DNA of 64,000 nucleotides, taken from positions 496,001 through 560,000 of the forward strand of contig QVRM01005224.1 in the NCBI GenBank assembly GCA_003439945.1, in the 5' to 3' direction. Below are positions 39,866 to 53,010 of the stretch, in pieces (position 1 is the stretch's first letter; every line of letters begins with the position of its first letter). A program made the translations under genes and the position numbers. The notes under the pieces are model-generated. The model was not told where the DNA came from and ran no database searches. It was given only the letters and a program-made list of their open reading frames with translations. The stretch is from Dermanyssus gallinae. Lineage: Eukaryota; Arthropoda; Arachnida; Mesostigmata; Dermanyssidae.

Positions 39866-42800
39866 AGAACGTCTAGCCAGAACCGAAGAAAGTTGCAAAA
39901 AAAAAGGAGCCTTGTTTGTCAAGGAATGGCGGATACTAAAACAACGAGATTGTAGGCTAGGATACAATGAATGATTTAATTGATTAAACAATTAATTAAT
40001 TAATGATTATTATTATTATTATTATTATTAACATGATTACGATTATTGTTATTTCATGGCTGTCTGATGTTGGTCCATAATAGCTGAGACTAGTCGTGTA
40101 GACAGACGGCCGATGGCCTGATGATGACCCAGCTAAACAACTATGATTAGCCTCTAATATTAGGATGCTGAGACGCGGACAAAGAGGACCGGAATGTAGA
40201 CGACTTATTGATTGCAGCTCACAACGTTAATGTAAACTTCCGTATCTTCAGTGGGCGTAATAATGAACTCATGAATCATGAACTAATCGAATTATTAACC
40301 GTTGGTTTTTATCAAAACTATTTTTTTTACAAAGGTTGGGTTGTAAACAACCCGTAAATAACACGTCACCTTTTCCCTCCATTTCCTCTTTGTACTATAA
40401 TGATCAAGAAGCGATACCACTACCTGCAGCCTTGTTTGCACTTTCTGCAAACTGTAGGTAGCTCAAAGCCAAATTCAAAGGCAGAGCAATCGCAGTGTCT
40501 TGATATCACAACGTGTGTCACAGCGGCAGCAGCAGCAGCGGCAGCAGAAGCCGTGCCATTTGCAATCTTTAGCGGCGGCTATAACGGTTGCGGCAACGCG
40601 CAACTACACGCAGAGTTCAACAGGAGGACCACAGCACCATCATTAACACCACCACCACCACTTATCAGATTCCGACCTTTAAGGACAACTAATGATGTGC
40701 ATTCTTGTAGAATGTAAGTAATACCTGGATATGGGTTGCGGAGGCAATGAACAGACGAATAACAACTGCTGTTGGTTAGCCCCACACAGTTAGTATTTGC
40801 TAATATATTCTAACTTTGGCCTTATTGTAGCCTAATTAACGTACTAGAAAAGCACGTTGAGTAAACTCGTCTCGAAAAGCCGAGGCCATAAGCTGATTAA
40901 CACACAGCAGAGTAGAACGAACAGCGACCAGCACGCTTCTGTGCTTGGTTGTGTTTGTATGCTGGCGAACGCTTATATGACTATGAATATTCACTATACT
41001 CAAAGAAGGATTTAATTAATGCTTAAAGGTTTATGACGACACGAATGGTAGCAACTGCGATAGTTATGCACGTGATATGGTGATGACAGTAAAAATACCG
41101 ACGCTAATGACAGTGATCATTCTGATTAATATTATTATTGGGTACTGATAACAAGATCGAGTGGCATGAATTGGTTTGAACGCATAATGTTAAAGTGACG
41201 GTCCGATGGTTAATTACATACGAGAGACAGCGGACTATACAGTAAATGTTTTTGCTCACATATGGCGATTTTCAATTAGGAACTAATAGTTTTCGTTTAA
41301 TGCCGAAGTACAGTGCTGTTCCTTACGGAAGCGACCGACTATCAGCAAAGGGATGCACCGTCAGAAAACCTCTATCGCTGTCAAAATCTAAATTATTTAG
41401 TTGTGTTACAAAATAAGGTGTAACCTGTCGATTTTGTAAGCGTTTAGGACCGAACGAATACTTTCCCAGTGATCTCCCGCCGTCGATCTCAAGCCATAGT
41501 GGTGACGTCGCTTTAAAACCAGACACGCGTCGAGTTTGTTTTATCGTACGTAGAGAACGAACCTACTGACCTGCTGCCACCGCAATTAGCTTTGTGCTTA
41601 GGTGTCGACAAAAACATGATGGCAATGAGATTGATTTGGGCCCGCATTCAAACAGCCCTTCAGTGGTTTCCTAAGACTATATTTATCATTAATCCCTAAA
41701 ACTCTTACTCATCTCTTTCCTAGCTTACGGTCTTAACCACCAGTGGACATCTCATCGCCCCTCAGAAACGCTAGTGAGAAAAAATTGTGACGACATAAAT
41801 AGTGTATTACAACTATTTGTATTATGTACGTTTCTCACGTCTGCACCAAATGACCGTGAATTGCGCGATCTCCATCTGAAGGACTCTAGAACGTGCCTTC
41901 TCCATCGAAACTTGTTACAACGCAATTCTGTTAGGCGCTGGTCCGTCGCGGTCCACTCACTGCATACTCTCTAACCGTTGAGCCATAATTTAAAGTTTAC
42001 AAATATCGACCGCGAAACACTTGATCAAGTGCTGTTGAAGAACTAATTCATGTGCAGACGACGTTAATTGCTTGTTTAGTTGAATAATGAATCAACAACG
42101 ACTAAGTCGCACAATAACAATATTGCCAACAGCAACGCAAACGCCCACCGACGACCGAACTGAAGGCCAACTGAAGGCCACACGCTTCGTCACTACTTGT
42201 CGTCACCCGGCCAGGCCAATTTTGCAGTGCCTGTTAGTTTGTTAGCGCGATGATTTCTGCTTCGGCTTGCGGCCACCAGAAGATAAAGGCTGTTGTACAA
42301 AAGGCAATTTTTAACGATTTACATTGTGTCAATGAACGTCGATCTCCCGTTCTCCTGCCTCCACTTGCCGGTCCCAATGTAACAGCATTTATATCTACTT
42401 AAAATTTGATATTCAAGCAATATTTGAAAATTGGTGTCGGTCCACTTTTACGAGCCCAGTCTCATCGCCTTAGCGTTTCCGTACGTTCGACTTTTTTGTA
42501 GAGCCAATTACTGTGAGCATAACGTTTGCTTTAAGAACTTTTTATGATCTTCACCGTTTGTGATTCCCCACAAAATGCCTGTCAGCCTTCGTTACGCTCA
42601 TAACATTAACCGTTCGGCGAACAGCACTTTGTCCTTACTTGGTTAGCTCTATCGTTAGAAATAATGACTCAATCCCGAGCTCCCTTCCCCCCACAAAGCC
42701 TCTTCAACTAATCTCCTGGCTGTACCTCAAATCGCCAGCCGTCGCTTTCATGTGCGATCTCATGCTTGCACTGGACGGCGGTATGTAGTACCTCGGACTA

Positions 42801-45406
42801 TGTCCTAATGGTCATGCATCCACGCCGATTCAACCTGACGAGTGTTCGCAACATTCATCTATTACCTACTTACTCTACGATCAACTATACGACATCAGCA
42901 GCAAGGTTCCCACCGGTCCCACCTATCATCGAGGGCTCCGTGCTACCGAATTATTTTACGAGTTGTCAGAATATACGAAAAATAGCAACGTATGTTTGCG
43001 TGCGTGCATCCAACTTAGCTCTACCAGCACCAGTCGTAAACATCCGCTGGTCGCGTGTGAAGCAAGAACTTGCATCATAATAGAGAACGATACGAATGCT
43101 AATAATAATAACAACAAGTGTGTGCAACTGTCGTTGGTGCAAGTCAGCCTTGCAATAATATCGGAGGTCGGTCAAGCAATAAGCACCACGCCTAGCCCGT
43201 TGCTGTCCCCTTGCGAAAGGATGCTGCCCCAACAATTCTTCGAACTCAATCGTTTCTTACCGACTGAGGTGCTTGCTGCTGTCATAACACCACATGCCGA
43301 GAACCTCTAAAAGAAAACAAAAAGGTCTGAACCATAATATGTCAACCTAGCCAATTCTAGGACTAATTAACGACAACGGCTCGTTTATCACCACGGCCTA
43401 CTCTGCGCCGCACGCGCGATTCGTTTATGGCCGTAAATAATTCGAGACTTTTATTTTGTTGGAGTTGCAATTCGGAAAATTCAAGTCCCACATTTTAATC
43501 ACATGTTGCGCCTTTATCGCACCTGTCGTGCTACTCTCTCGCCCTCGCCCGGTGATCGCAGTAATCCACTCATGTTCTTTTGCGGTGAATATGTTATGAA
43601 GGGCCGACTAGCTTCTACGAAATCAATAAACGAAAAAAAATGACTAACGACAACAACAATACCTTAGCAAGAAGACTAGTGAAGGGGGACTTCCTCAGCC
43701 TGTCTGCCATTTACTTAGTTAGCCAGCACATTGCCATGTCAATGCACTACGAGAGCTACGAGCCGCCAAAACCGCCCCCCCCCCCCCCCGCCACCCTCGT
43801 AGAGAGCAGCATGCAATTGCTTGTCGGTCTCAATCTCATAACTCATCATGATTACTATTATGTCATGTGTCGTAACAACAAGTGAAAGCTGCTGACCACT
43901 CACACCCGCATACACATTCCAGTGCTACGTCTCCCTGTGTCTTTTCTCTAATAACAACCAACTTTCTAACAAGAACAAGTTAGTACATTACAACAACAAC
44001 ACAACTACTACTACTGTTACTCATACTACTACTACTACTACTACAACTACGACGACGACAAAAAGAAGGAAAACACAGTGCGTTATACTGAACCGCGCCT
44101 TGGAGGGTTTTAGGCGGAAAGGCCGCTTATTCTCGCCTCCACTGCATGAATCTATCTATCTGTCTATGTATCCATCTGCCTATGTATCCATCCATCCATA
44201 CATTGATTGATTGACTCGTCGTCGATAGAGCCTAGCACCGTCGAAAGCATGCCTGCCTGCCTGCCTCTCTGTCTATCTGACCTATGGATATCCATCAATG
44301 TGGCTGTTCAGCGCGCCAAAGGCCAGCCGTTTTAAGATCGACTGATACTGCTGATTTTCAATTGATTGATTGATTGATTGATTCAGGCTGATTGATTCAG
44401 ACACGCGCGCAACATCGCCATCAACACCAACGGCAACAAGCGTTTTTAAACAAGTAAATCGGCAAAATATCCCCCTCGCTAGTGGATAATAAAGCTGTCA
44501 TCTTTCGAACAGATCTTTTATCCTGATCCCCTCCGGGGAGATTACAATGAACAACTTCATTCTGCCATTTGGACTTCTATATCAATACAGCACCACTTGT
44601 TGTGGGTTAGTCCATTGTTAGTGATTATAAGACAACTAATATAACAACATCGACATAGGGATTTCATAATGGACAAAAGTATATGGGTCACAACTTTATT
44701 GTTGAGGAAGTCTAATTTTACGACCATGTTGAGTTAGTCGACCTTCGAGTGTACTCAATTGTACAGAGCGCGGCCAACCTCAGCGTAATTAAAAACAATG
44801 ATATTCAACTTAATCGTAGGCAAAAAACAGCTTCAAACGGTTCAAATATTCGAATGCAGACGCTAGAGGAACAGCTAAAAGGAATTTAGGCAATGGCGAG
44901 GTTGCTGCCACCTTGGCACGATTACGCGTAAATGTCGTCAATACCTACTCTCAGTGTGATAACGATACTAAAATGAAAAAGCCGTAACGTCACCATATCA
45001 TCAATGAAATTGAGCAATCTTGCTGCTAACGCGTTTGCCGTCGCTAGTGGTCACCTTACGTTAGTTAACAGCCAGAGCCGTATCGATTTATAATCGAAAA
45101 AGCAAATCAATATTCCTTCTGTCAAAATGGTTGGAATTTGGTCAGTCTGAAATACTCGATTCCCTCGTGTCCCTCCGCCACGACTAGCTGGTAACGACCC
45201 AAATCGCCTCGGCAACAACAACATTATTGACAACGGCAACAACAACAAGAATAACCACGCAGTCGACATTCGAGCAAACTTTAACTGGTCAATCGTTGCC
45301 TCTATTCTGAGGGAACTATAATCACAAAGTTAAAGTACGCAATTGAAAGCTGATCGATGGTGTTCACAATGGTAAACATTCGAACGAAGTTCTCAGAGCA
45401 GAGGTA

Positions 45407-45409
<3 letters not shown>

Positions 45410-45453
<44 letters not shown>
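45410..45453. repeat. (AT)n microsatellite
   Basis: A TA run of about 44 bases. Confidence 0.95.
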
Positions 45454-45456
<3 letters not shown>

Positions 45457-46274
45457 AGTTGTGTGTCAATAGTTCGATTTGGGCACCCGTGACTCTGTCG
45501 CTAATCGGCTGATTCTCCAAATGATAGGCGCGCCACTCAACCGCTTGTCCAACTAATTCTGCCTGACGTAACGACCGAGCAGCCACTTTCTTACCTACTA
45601 CCACCACCACCTGCCTACATATTTACCAACCTGCCAGCAGCAGCAGCAACAACAACAACAACAACAACAGGAACAACAACATGAACCGTCGCATCCAAAC
45701 GGGGACGACGGAAGAAAGCAAACACAAATAACGACCAAGAGCCAATTAAATTAATCAATCGACACGTTGAATTGGTCGATCAGACGGTTGGTCGGTCCAG
45801 CTTTAGTTACATCACCTCCAGCATACCAAACATCCCAGTCAGAGTTCTGTTCGCAAGCATCGACGGCGACAATAACAAGAACAACAGAAACCGTTCGTTG
45901 CATACTTCCTCGCGTTTTCTGAAGTCTATCTATATATGAATACACGTTTCCCATCTACTCAATGTTCTCTCTATCTCTCTCTCTCTCTCTCTCACACACA
46001 GTATGTTTCCTTCTCTTGTCTTGCTCTGGCCTTAATAAGCTCTCGCCTTATGTCTCCGATTCCTCGAATCCGTCTGTTGCTGAGAGACAGACCTCTCTGT
46101 TGAGAGATGTCTCTGTTGATTTCAAACGTCACATTCATCTTGTACACACTCCCTGTAACGGTGAAACGAAATGAAACAAGTACGACCAATACCATTAAGG
46201 TTAAAAAGCAAATGTTATTTCTACCACGACATACAACTCTGTATACAGCTCAACGAGTTTTATTATACAAATAC

Positions 46275-46275
<1 letters not shown>

Positions 46276-46344
<69 letters not shown>

Positions 46345-46345
46345 A
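46276..46345. repeat. (AT)n microsatellite
   Basis: A TA run of about 70 bases with a single TT interruption. Confidence 0.95.
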
Positions 46346-47013
46346 GCTATTCTACAACAAATAGTGTTAACAATTGTTACCAATGAAATGATCCGCCCTG
46401 TGAATGGGGAGACGAATTGAGCGAGAGATTATTTTGTAGATATAAGTAGCATCATAGGCTTTATATTGCTGGTAGTATTATTATTATTATTACTGTTACT
46501 ATTCTTAACGAGAATTACCAATGGAATAACTATTATTATGTAGAGTATTCAGCCTTATTACTGTTAACTGATAATTGCTAATATAATAATGATATTAATA
46601 CGATTAATAATAATCATAATAAGAAGAAGAAGAAGAAGAAGAACAACAACAATAACAGTTATTGCTACGATTTCCAGTCATCATTATTGTTATTCGAGTA
46701 CAATAATGATTGGTAAATACGTTAACGTCCGCACGGCCCGCTGTGATCGATCAAGTGTGCGATTGTTCTCATTTTACTACCGACTGCCGCTGCGAGCTGT
46801 CCGGACCTGGCGGAAGAACGGCGGACGGCTGGCTGCTTGACGACGTGCTGACGCTGTCAGCAAGCGCGTCAGCGAGCGATTTAACGGCGGGCGGAGACGC
46901 GATCTATGTATGACGAATCCATATTCACGATTCTGGTGGCCAGTGGCAGTTCCACGACGTTGCTCGTCGACAGACTCGTCGAACTTACTCCTCTCTACGT
47001 ACTCTACGTACGA

Positions 47014-47036
47014 GGGGTTGGGAGGGGGGTGTGGGG
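47014..47036 (+). other. G-quadruplex motif
   Basis: Four G runs on the plus strand (GGGG, GGG, GGGGGG, GGGG) separated by loops of 1-3 bases. If the region is transcribed on this strand, the RNA could fold into a quadruplex. Confidence 0.6.
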
Positions 47037-47931
47037 TAGGCCCTGAATCTCTCGAACTCTAGTGGCAGCTGGACTAGTGGAAAGTGATGTGTATTCGGGC
47101 CTAGTCAGTGCGGCTAGTCAGTACAGTTACACAGCGTCGCTCGCAACAACCACTAACCGAGAACGGACGGACGGACGGACAAACGAACGAATGGACACGC
47201 TTTGAATCACAAACGTGAAGACTGAGAAGCAGAGACCAACTCTATCACAACTTCTACGACTGCTAGCTACAAAGAGTAATCGAACTGCGAGAACAACAAC
47301 AACAACAACAACGGCAATAGCAACAACAGCGACCACTAACTACAACGAAAGATAGACACAGACCGTGCAAAGGGAGTTGGCGTGGCAGGCGGCTCTTTAG
47401 AGATGGAAGGTTGCGGCCCAAGCGGCGTCAGTGCTTCGCTAATGCGTCGCTTACGTTAAGGCTAACTGTTTCTGCTGCTGCTGCAAGAGCCAAGCAACGC
47501 ATGATAAGCTGAATTTCAACTCGGGCGCCCTGTCATCAATCTTTCCGACTAAGCGCAATTTTCTTGCGCTCAAAGATCAACGCACGAGTTTTGCATCGAT
47601 GTCTGAGAGGCTCAGCAGAGTGATAAGTGGCGTTGACCTCAAAATAGCTGCAAAACCAAGTACACTCATAATAGGCATGCGCGGTCAATGCAAGCACGTA
47701 ACACACAATAACCATCAATGAAACAAATGACGACGACGACGACCTCGTAACTAACACCAACAACACAAGACAATTATAATACCGATAACAGAGATCACAT
47801 CGACATCAATGTCAGTACTGATGCTAGCACATTCGTAATGAACACTATAAAGCCATTACGGCAACGCCACAGCAAAAACCGAGGGAACAGCAGCAGCAAC
47901 AACAATAATAACGAGCAGTTATAACTGTACT

Positions 47932-47937
47932 AATAAA
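47932..47937 (+). promoter_or_regulatory. AATAAA at the end of the fragment-free block
   Basis: AATAAA is followed 20-30 bases later by GGTGTTTTTTT, a plausible GU/U-rich downstream element. It lies close to where recognisable transposon fragments resume, so it is my best candidate for the distal poly(A) site of the long 3' UTR model. Confidence 0.4.
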
Positions 47938-48111
47938 TCTTTAAGTTGAAAATACATGGTGTTTTTTTATGCATTATAGTTAATACATTTTATCACTCTA
48001 ATATGAACTAATTTAAGCATTCCTCCGCTTAAAAACCTCTAAATAGCCAGCTCGCTCCTGGCGTAGATTCAGGATAAAAGCCTCATAAGTCAACGTCGTA
48101 GAGCAAGTGCA

Positions 48112-48114
<3 letters not shown>

Positions 48115-48173
<59 letters not shown>
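48115..48173. repeat. (AT)n microsatellite
   Basis: A TA run of about 59 bases. Confidence 0.95.
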
Positions 48174-48177
<4 letters not shown>

Positions 48178-48949
48178 GCTTCGTATAATTGCGCAGCTTC
48201 TCGTTGACTCTAAAAATTGTCGGACATCGGCGTCAGACAAACGCGCTGTAGAAGTTGAGAGAAAGATAAGAAAACTCGAGTTTTGCAGCAAAAGATGCGA
48301 GTGCTAACTCCGCTTTACATTAGCTCTGCAAACGCAGACCAGGATCACTCTTACGCTGAGCAGTTCTAACGCAGTTAATTGGTCTGCCAATCGCAATAAG
48401 ATTTTTCGTTGACCTAACCGAAAAGTAAAAGCTAACAGTGTTGTTTTAATCGTTGTTGATCCAAAACCAAAATAATTAATGAGTAGTACGAAATACCGCT
48501 GTTATTTTTTTGCACTGTGCATCCAATCGTTGCATGGCAATTTAGTGCATTGGGTTAAGGGACGACAGTCGCTCCATTATATACTCGAAGCAGTCTTGTG
48601 TTTAATAGATAGCGCTAGTCTATATCTGCGTGGAATACTTGATAATCAGATGTCTTGTGGTGTGTGTGAGGCGGTATTACGTGCTAAAAGCTAGTCATTT
48701 GGTTAGCAGATTTTAAGCATATAAATTCCCTGTTAAACCTTCGTACATCAGTAGAGGTTCCCATTGTGTGTACATAATTACCTATTTTCAGGGAAATCGT
48801 ATTAACGCGAAATCTACACAATGCTGAACCCACAATCCTAGCGTTGATTGCGAGAGTGACTGATAAGGGCACTTTTCAATGAGATCGCACTCAAAACGAG
48901 AGTACGACAAGCTTATTTAAGGTTTCATATGTTAATAGTCAAATGTTAG
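48174..48949. other. Intergenic stretch, nothing recognised
   Basis: Short open frames (48107-48307, 48479-48694) show no recognisable domain. Confidence 0.4.
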
Positions 48950-49600
48950 TTGTTACTGCTACGGCCTATATGGCAGTCCTTCCGCCGGCGATGGAAGCGA
49001 CCCCACTACCGCCACTGCGTAGCCACGTTAAACTTCTATGGAGATACGCTGCACCAGGTACTCCCCGGCTCGCCACAACAGTTACCCTCTCTCCAAGCTC
49101 CTTGAGGAACTTGACGGTCGCCTCACCCATTGGCCCTAACGTTTCAATGGCGATCGGCTAAATTACGTACTGCGGTGAGAGCTCCCTGTGCATCGACAAT
49201 TTGCGACATTCAGCAAGACGTGCTTCCCGACTTGTGCGCGTAATGTAACTGCTGGCAAGTGTACATGAAACCGTCGCGTTCCACACTAGCAGACGACCCC
49301 GTTCCCATGGTGCAAGGGTTTTTCATCTGGGCATAGGAGGCTCTTGGCGCGCATGCCAAGAGGCTCTTTCACTGAAAGAATCTGGACGCTCTGCTGAACA
49401 CGGTGTACGACATCGTTGATAGCGAAATGTATTGGATGACGACCGGCATTGAACAGGACAGCGCATATTCCGCTGTAGCGGTAACTTTACAGACGTGCTC
49501 TGCGCAAACAGCCTCCCCAAGCCGCACACCCGAGACGATGCGGAATGTATTATTGTCCAGCATCGTTCCCAGTTGCGGATAACCTAACACACATTTGGTC
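48950..49600 (-). pseudogene. YLDDG-family LINE, C-terminal domain
   Basis: The minus strand reads LGTMLDNNTFRIVSGVRL and GEAVCAEHVCK (about 49580-49490). After a decayed middle comes ARLAECRKL, then PQYVI-stop-PIAIETLGPM and VKFLKELGERV (about 49230-49080). This is the Cys-containing C-terminal domain of the family, and it covers the part that is deleted in the 61 kb copy. The RT is absent, so the copy is 5' truncated. Stops and frame changes make it inactive. Confidence 0.65.
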
Positions 49601-49739
49601 CCAAGAGTCTTAACGAGTCCAAAAGGGCCAGTGGCTCACCCTGTCTGAATACGGTCGTGTTCGCATACCCCATCGTGGAGAATATTGCAGAACCCGCTGG
49701 GGAATACTTACAAACACGTTAAGCCCGTTGAGCCTGAAC

Positions 49740-49950
49740 CAGGCCAGAAAGTTTTCTCAGTACAGTTGACCCAGGGGGCCACAACGAGGGCGGCCTTGAG
49801 ACTACGAACATTGCGGGCAAGAACCGCCCCCTCCACTTTATCATGTCAAGACCAGCTTTACTTCTGAATCACTTTCAGTGTGCACTCTGCCCATGTTTCT
49901 GGTACATGGCCTTCATTGAGGCAACGGTTAAAGATACCTCTGATTAGTGG
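49740..49950 (-). pseudogene. LINE RT N-terminal scrap
   Basis: The minus strand reads IRGIFNRCLNEGHVPETWAE then CTLKVIQK before a stop. This matches the start of LINE reverse transcriptases, where 'N . C L . . G . . P . . W K' precedes the first catalytic block. It is not from the YLDDG family, whose matching segment differs. No further RT motif follows clearly. Confidence 0.5.
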
Positions 49951-50429
49951 CCGAAGCAAACAGAAATATTTCAGATGTTAATATCTCACAAGATCTCGGC
50001 GAATTCAAAACAAGCCTGCGTATTGGGGGAGAGTGTAGGATCGCAGCGCCTGTTAAGCGGCGCGGGCGTAAACAGCGTCGGTTGGCGGCAGTGCCGAAGC
50101 GTGTGTTGTTTGAGCGAGAGAATAGCGAACTCGTAACGGTTGCCGGCCGGTCTGGGGCTGGGGGTGGTGGACACTACAACTGGCATTCATCAAATCGATC
50201 GACCGACACTTGTTCCCCCCACTCTTCATCGGGCCTAGCCGCAAGTGGTGCATCAAGCGGAACAGTATTTCATTATCTAAGTATAGCCTCAATATTGCTG
50301 CGCAGCATCTCGGCAGCAAAATGGAGGAAGTAGTAGCACTATTCTGCGGTTGCCTCGTTAGGAACAAGATAAGTCTGCAGTTGAACTTCCATAACCAACT
50401 TCTGTTCTTGCCTTAACGAGAAATGTTCC

Positions 50430-50640
50430 TTTTTCACCTTTGTTGCGTGCCGATATAACTTGCGCATCTCGGAGTGCTTTTAAATGGTCATAGCTGCTAG
50501 AAGCCACAATCAGAGGACATGCTCTGCGTCTCCCGTTTCTCCCTGAAAGCGATTTGAACGGTCGACGGAGCGAATATCCTGTGCATAAGGCAGGTCTTTG
50601 TGGCCTGTGGCGTATTCCGCTACTCAAGCGAAACAGTGAG
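50430..50640 (-). pseudogene. Possible LINE tail fragment
   Basis: In one minus frame, VAEYATGHKDLPYAQD is followed by GDAEHVLCDCGF. The 'A E H V L . D C' block is typical of the Cys/His tail after the RT or RNase H in R1/I/jockey-type LINEs. Short and frame-broken, so support is weak. Confidence 0.35.
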
Positions 50641-51122
50641 GTACTCTACTATTTTGCCTCTTGAGCGACTCTCTCTATATTAGGGCTACTTGCAATGATC
50701 TTGGTCCTGGGTGGTAAGTTGTTTCGGCGGTCGAGCCCAGTCGCGTGGTGCATTTGCGTGCGCCTTGCGAAAACACATCCGTTGATGTTAAATACTGACT
50801 AAGAGTCAGTCTGAAAAAGTTTAGGATGTATGAAAAATGGGCACACAAGGGCCGTTGGCTAGCGTTACTTCTGTTGGAATCCCCAAATACTGATATGGTC
50901 CTCAGGCGTCTAAGTCAATAAGAAAACCTTTAGTGCTTAAATGAGACGGCTTAGACATAGACGCCATACCAGAATACTCTGGCAATCATGATCGGCTCAT
51001 TTGGATTTGCAGCAGGCCACGTTTGACATATTTCACAGCGATAAAAGTGATTGATGTCAGCAGTCATTGCAGACCAAGCGACGGCTGCCGCAGAACTTTG
51101 CTACTGCGAGCCTTTGGAACAG

Positions 51123-51930
51123 TCATCCGGTTGGCTGGACGTTCCAATGACGGATCCGCGTTAGTAGACCGTTATCGACTGTGACCTTCCTCACGATAAG
51201 GCCAGTAAACCTTGGCTGCATGAGTATCTGCAGCTTTTCACCCTTGGTGATCGATTCACGATACTCGGCTAAACAATAATCTGTCACTGGCTGTCTAACC
51301 ACCGCTCGAATGGCTGTTTTGCAGTCGACGATCTCCGAGGATGGATTGCGAAACAAATGATCGGCGTGCTGCACTTGGAAAGGAACTTGATGAAAGGGCC
51401 TCCATCTAATATTCTGTAGGGGCAGGGGCTTCGTTTCGATTATGCGTCATGTTACGCTGGCCACACACAACGTCGTAAAACTTTCTACAACCAAAGACAA
51501 TAGCATGCATCTGTTGCAGCACGATCTGAGTGTATTTCTTCTGCCTCTCTGCCAACGAACGACTCGCATGAGTACTAGGCGTCCACCCTGAAGAAGGACT
51601 GCGCCGACGCCAAGCCTGAATGCGCACACCGAGAAGTCGATGGACTAATCCGGTGCAAAAAATTCAACACAGGAATCTTAACGAGCTTTTTTTCTTAAAC
51701 AATTTCAAATGGTTCTATGTAACGCTCCTCCCAAATAAATAACGCATCGCTCCGCAGCATGTCGCGGAAAAGCGCTGTGAGATCTCAGTAGTGGTTAACA
51801 AAACTTTGCCGCAAATTTTGCTAAAAACGCTTGATTTCTTCTGAAACTTCTTTGGCGCATCGGGGAGCCGCCACGTTTTGAATGTATGTGATAGGGCTTC
51901 TCTAACCATCTCACCAGTCTCGCATTTCAC
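51123..51930 (-). pseudogene. Ty3/gypsy-like pol fragment: RNase H and downstream linker
   Basis: The minus strand at about 51625-51450 shows, over two frames, RLGVGAVLLQGGRLV then THASRSLAERQKKYTQIVLQ and MHAIVFGCRKFYDVVCGQ. This is the gypsy-type RNase H pattern (GAVL-Q, SRSL, Y-Q-I-E, A-I-V-F, F, V-G). Downstream, IRAVVRQPVTDYCLAEYRES fits the linker before the integrase zinc finger. Upstream, 51930-51715 (FSKICGKVLLTTTEISQRF) may be the end of the RT. No LTRs, integrase core or catalytic RT block were found. An old fragment. Confidence 0.6.
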
Positions 51931-52860
51931 TCAGCTCATACGATCAGGTAATTGTTCACGTCTTTAAATCGTCATCGGCCGGACTCTGAAACTAAGAAGC
52001 ACAAGAAATACCATATGGCATATTTAAGCAACAAAATCGAACTGTATGATGAATGTGCCTTGCTTTGACCAGCTCCATTATAATCTGCTCCACATGCTTT
52101 ATTAGACATATTTGCCAGTTTGGCAGAGGCCGAAATTACCAAGAATCCCTGGTCGGGACGCACCAAGCGGCTTCGCTCACACCTTAGTCTCGTAATTTGA
52201 AGAGACGCGAGCATGTCTGGGCGAAACCGATTGGCGATCAAGCAGATCAAGGAAAACGTTCGATACTTTTCCGTCTGACTGTTCGTTCTATTAAAACCAC
52301 CGTACAGGCGCCAACCCACTACAAAGGTGACCTATGCCTTTCTCCTGTTTTCGCTGTCCGGATGAAATACCGATGGCAACCGCGCTATGATAATTTCCTG
52401 TCGGGCCAGTGGCGTATCTGTAAGCATTGTAGAGACTGACTTGCCACTTCTGACACCAAGTTGATCGGTCTCTACATCTAACTACTTGGAAAGAAACACA
52501 GCCGACACAGCGGGACTTACCTATCCCGAAGTACAGGACCCCCCGCGAAATGGTATAAAAGAGTTCGTGGAATACATCCTGTGTTCGACCCAAACATGAA
52601 AGTTGGAAGCGAAAGTTGCACAGGAAGTGCTAAAAACAAAGCACAGAAGATGCAAAGAGAGACAGAATCTTTTTGAGGCCAGCGCGGCTGAAGAAAGCGC
52701 AACTTTTAATCAAACGGGTTCGCAAGGGCTGGGACAAAGTGCGCTTGACAGGTGGGGGAACCCGTGAGTGACCCCGGCCCATTGATCCGATATGGCACTC
52801 GCCACTTCTCCTGATGGCCCATAGCACTGTTCTATGGAGATCTGGGTCATCAGAAAGTAA
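51931..52860. other. Unassigned, possibly decayed gypsy sequence
   Basis: Several minus-strand open frames (51972-52319, 52291-52593, 52517-52702) without domains I can name. They lie upstream of the gypsy RNase H fragment and may be decayed gag or pol. Confidence 0.3.
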
Positions 52861-52864
52861 AGCT

Positions 52865-53010
52865 TAAGGGGGGAGGTGCGTTTAGTGGGTATGGGTCTCA
52901 GCGGCGTAACATCCATCCGCTGGGGTCGAGTCCCACACAGCTCGAGATGGAAACTCCTTCTCGTAGCAGTAGTGCGTAACTGCATTTAACCCTCCTCCAC
53001 AAAAAAAAAC
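52865..53010 (+). mobile_element. SINE-like unit with poly(A) tail
   Basis: GGGGGGAGGTGCGTTTAGTGG begins a unit with an A-box-like TTTAGTGGGTA and a B-box-like GGGGTCGAGTCCC. It ends in CCCTCCTCCAC followed by nine A residues at 53001-53009. A pol III-type head plus a 3' A tail is typical of SINEs. No second copy was noticed in the window. Confidence 0.5.

Larger units (their letters stand above)
32782..47960 (+). other. Candidate very long complexin 3' UTR, free of recognisable transposon fragments
   Basis: After the stop codon there is about 15 kb with no convincing open frame and no transposon protein fragment that I can find. Simple repeats recur: CAA and CAG runs (33312-33366, 33679-33700, 37646-37750, 45643-45680, 47290-47312, 47889-47905), ATC runs (33454-33535), GAT runs (32836-32920, 37895-37930) and others. 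CAA/CAG runs are mostly on the plus strand, as expected if the strand is transcribed. AATAAA signals occur at 33970, 38615, 43625, 44488 and 47932. Neuronal genes often have long 3' UTRs, but this length is extreme. The block could equally hold an unrecognised noncoding gene or separate transcription units. Confidence 0.35.

Noticed and set aside
41925..41995. tRNA-like sequence with an A-box-like TGGCTCAACGG on the minus strand
   Set aside because: No acceptable B box or closing stem, so no tRNA or SINE is called.
45475..45560. tRNA-like sequence on the minus strand
   Set aside because: No recognisable B box; similarity is limited to the first part.
49947..50333. 128-residue open frame on the plus strand, Gly/Ser-rich
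   Set aside because: No domain recognised, and it lies between minus-strand LINE fragments. Possibly chance.
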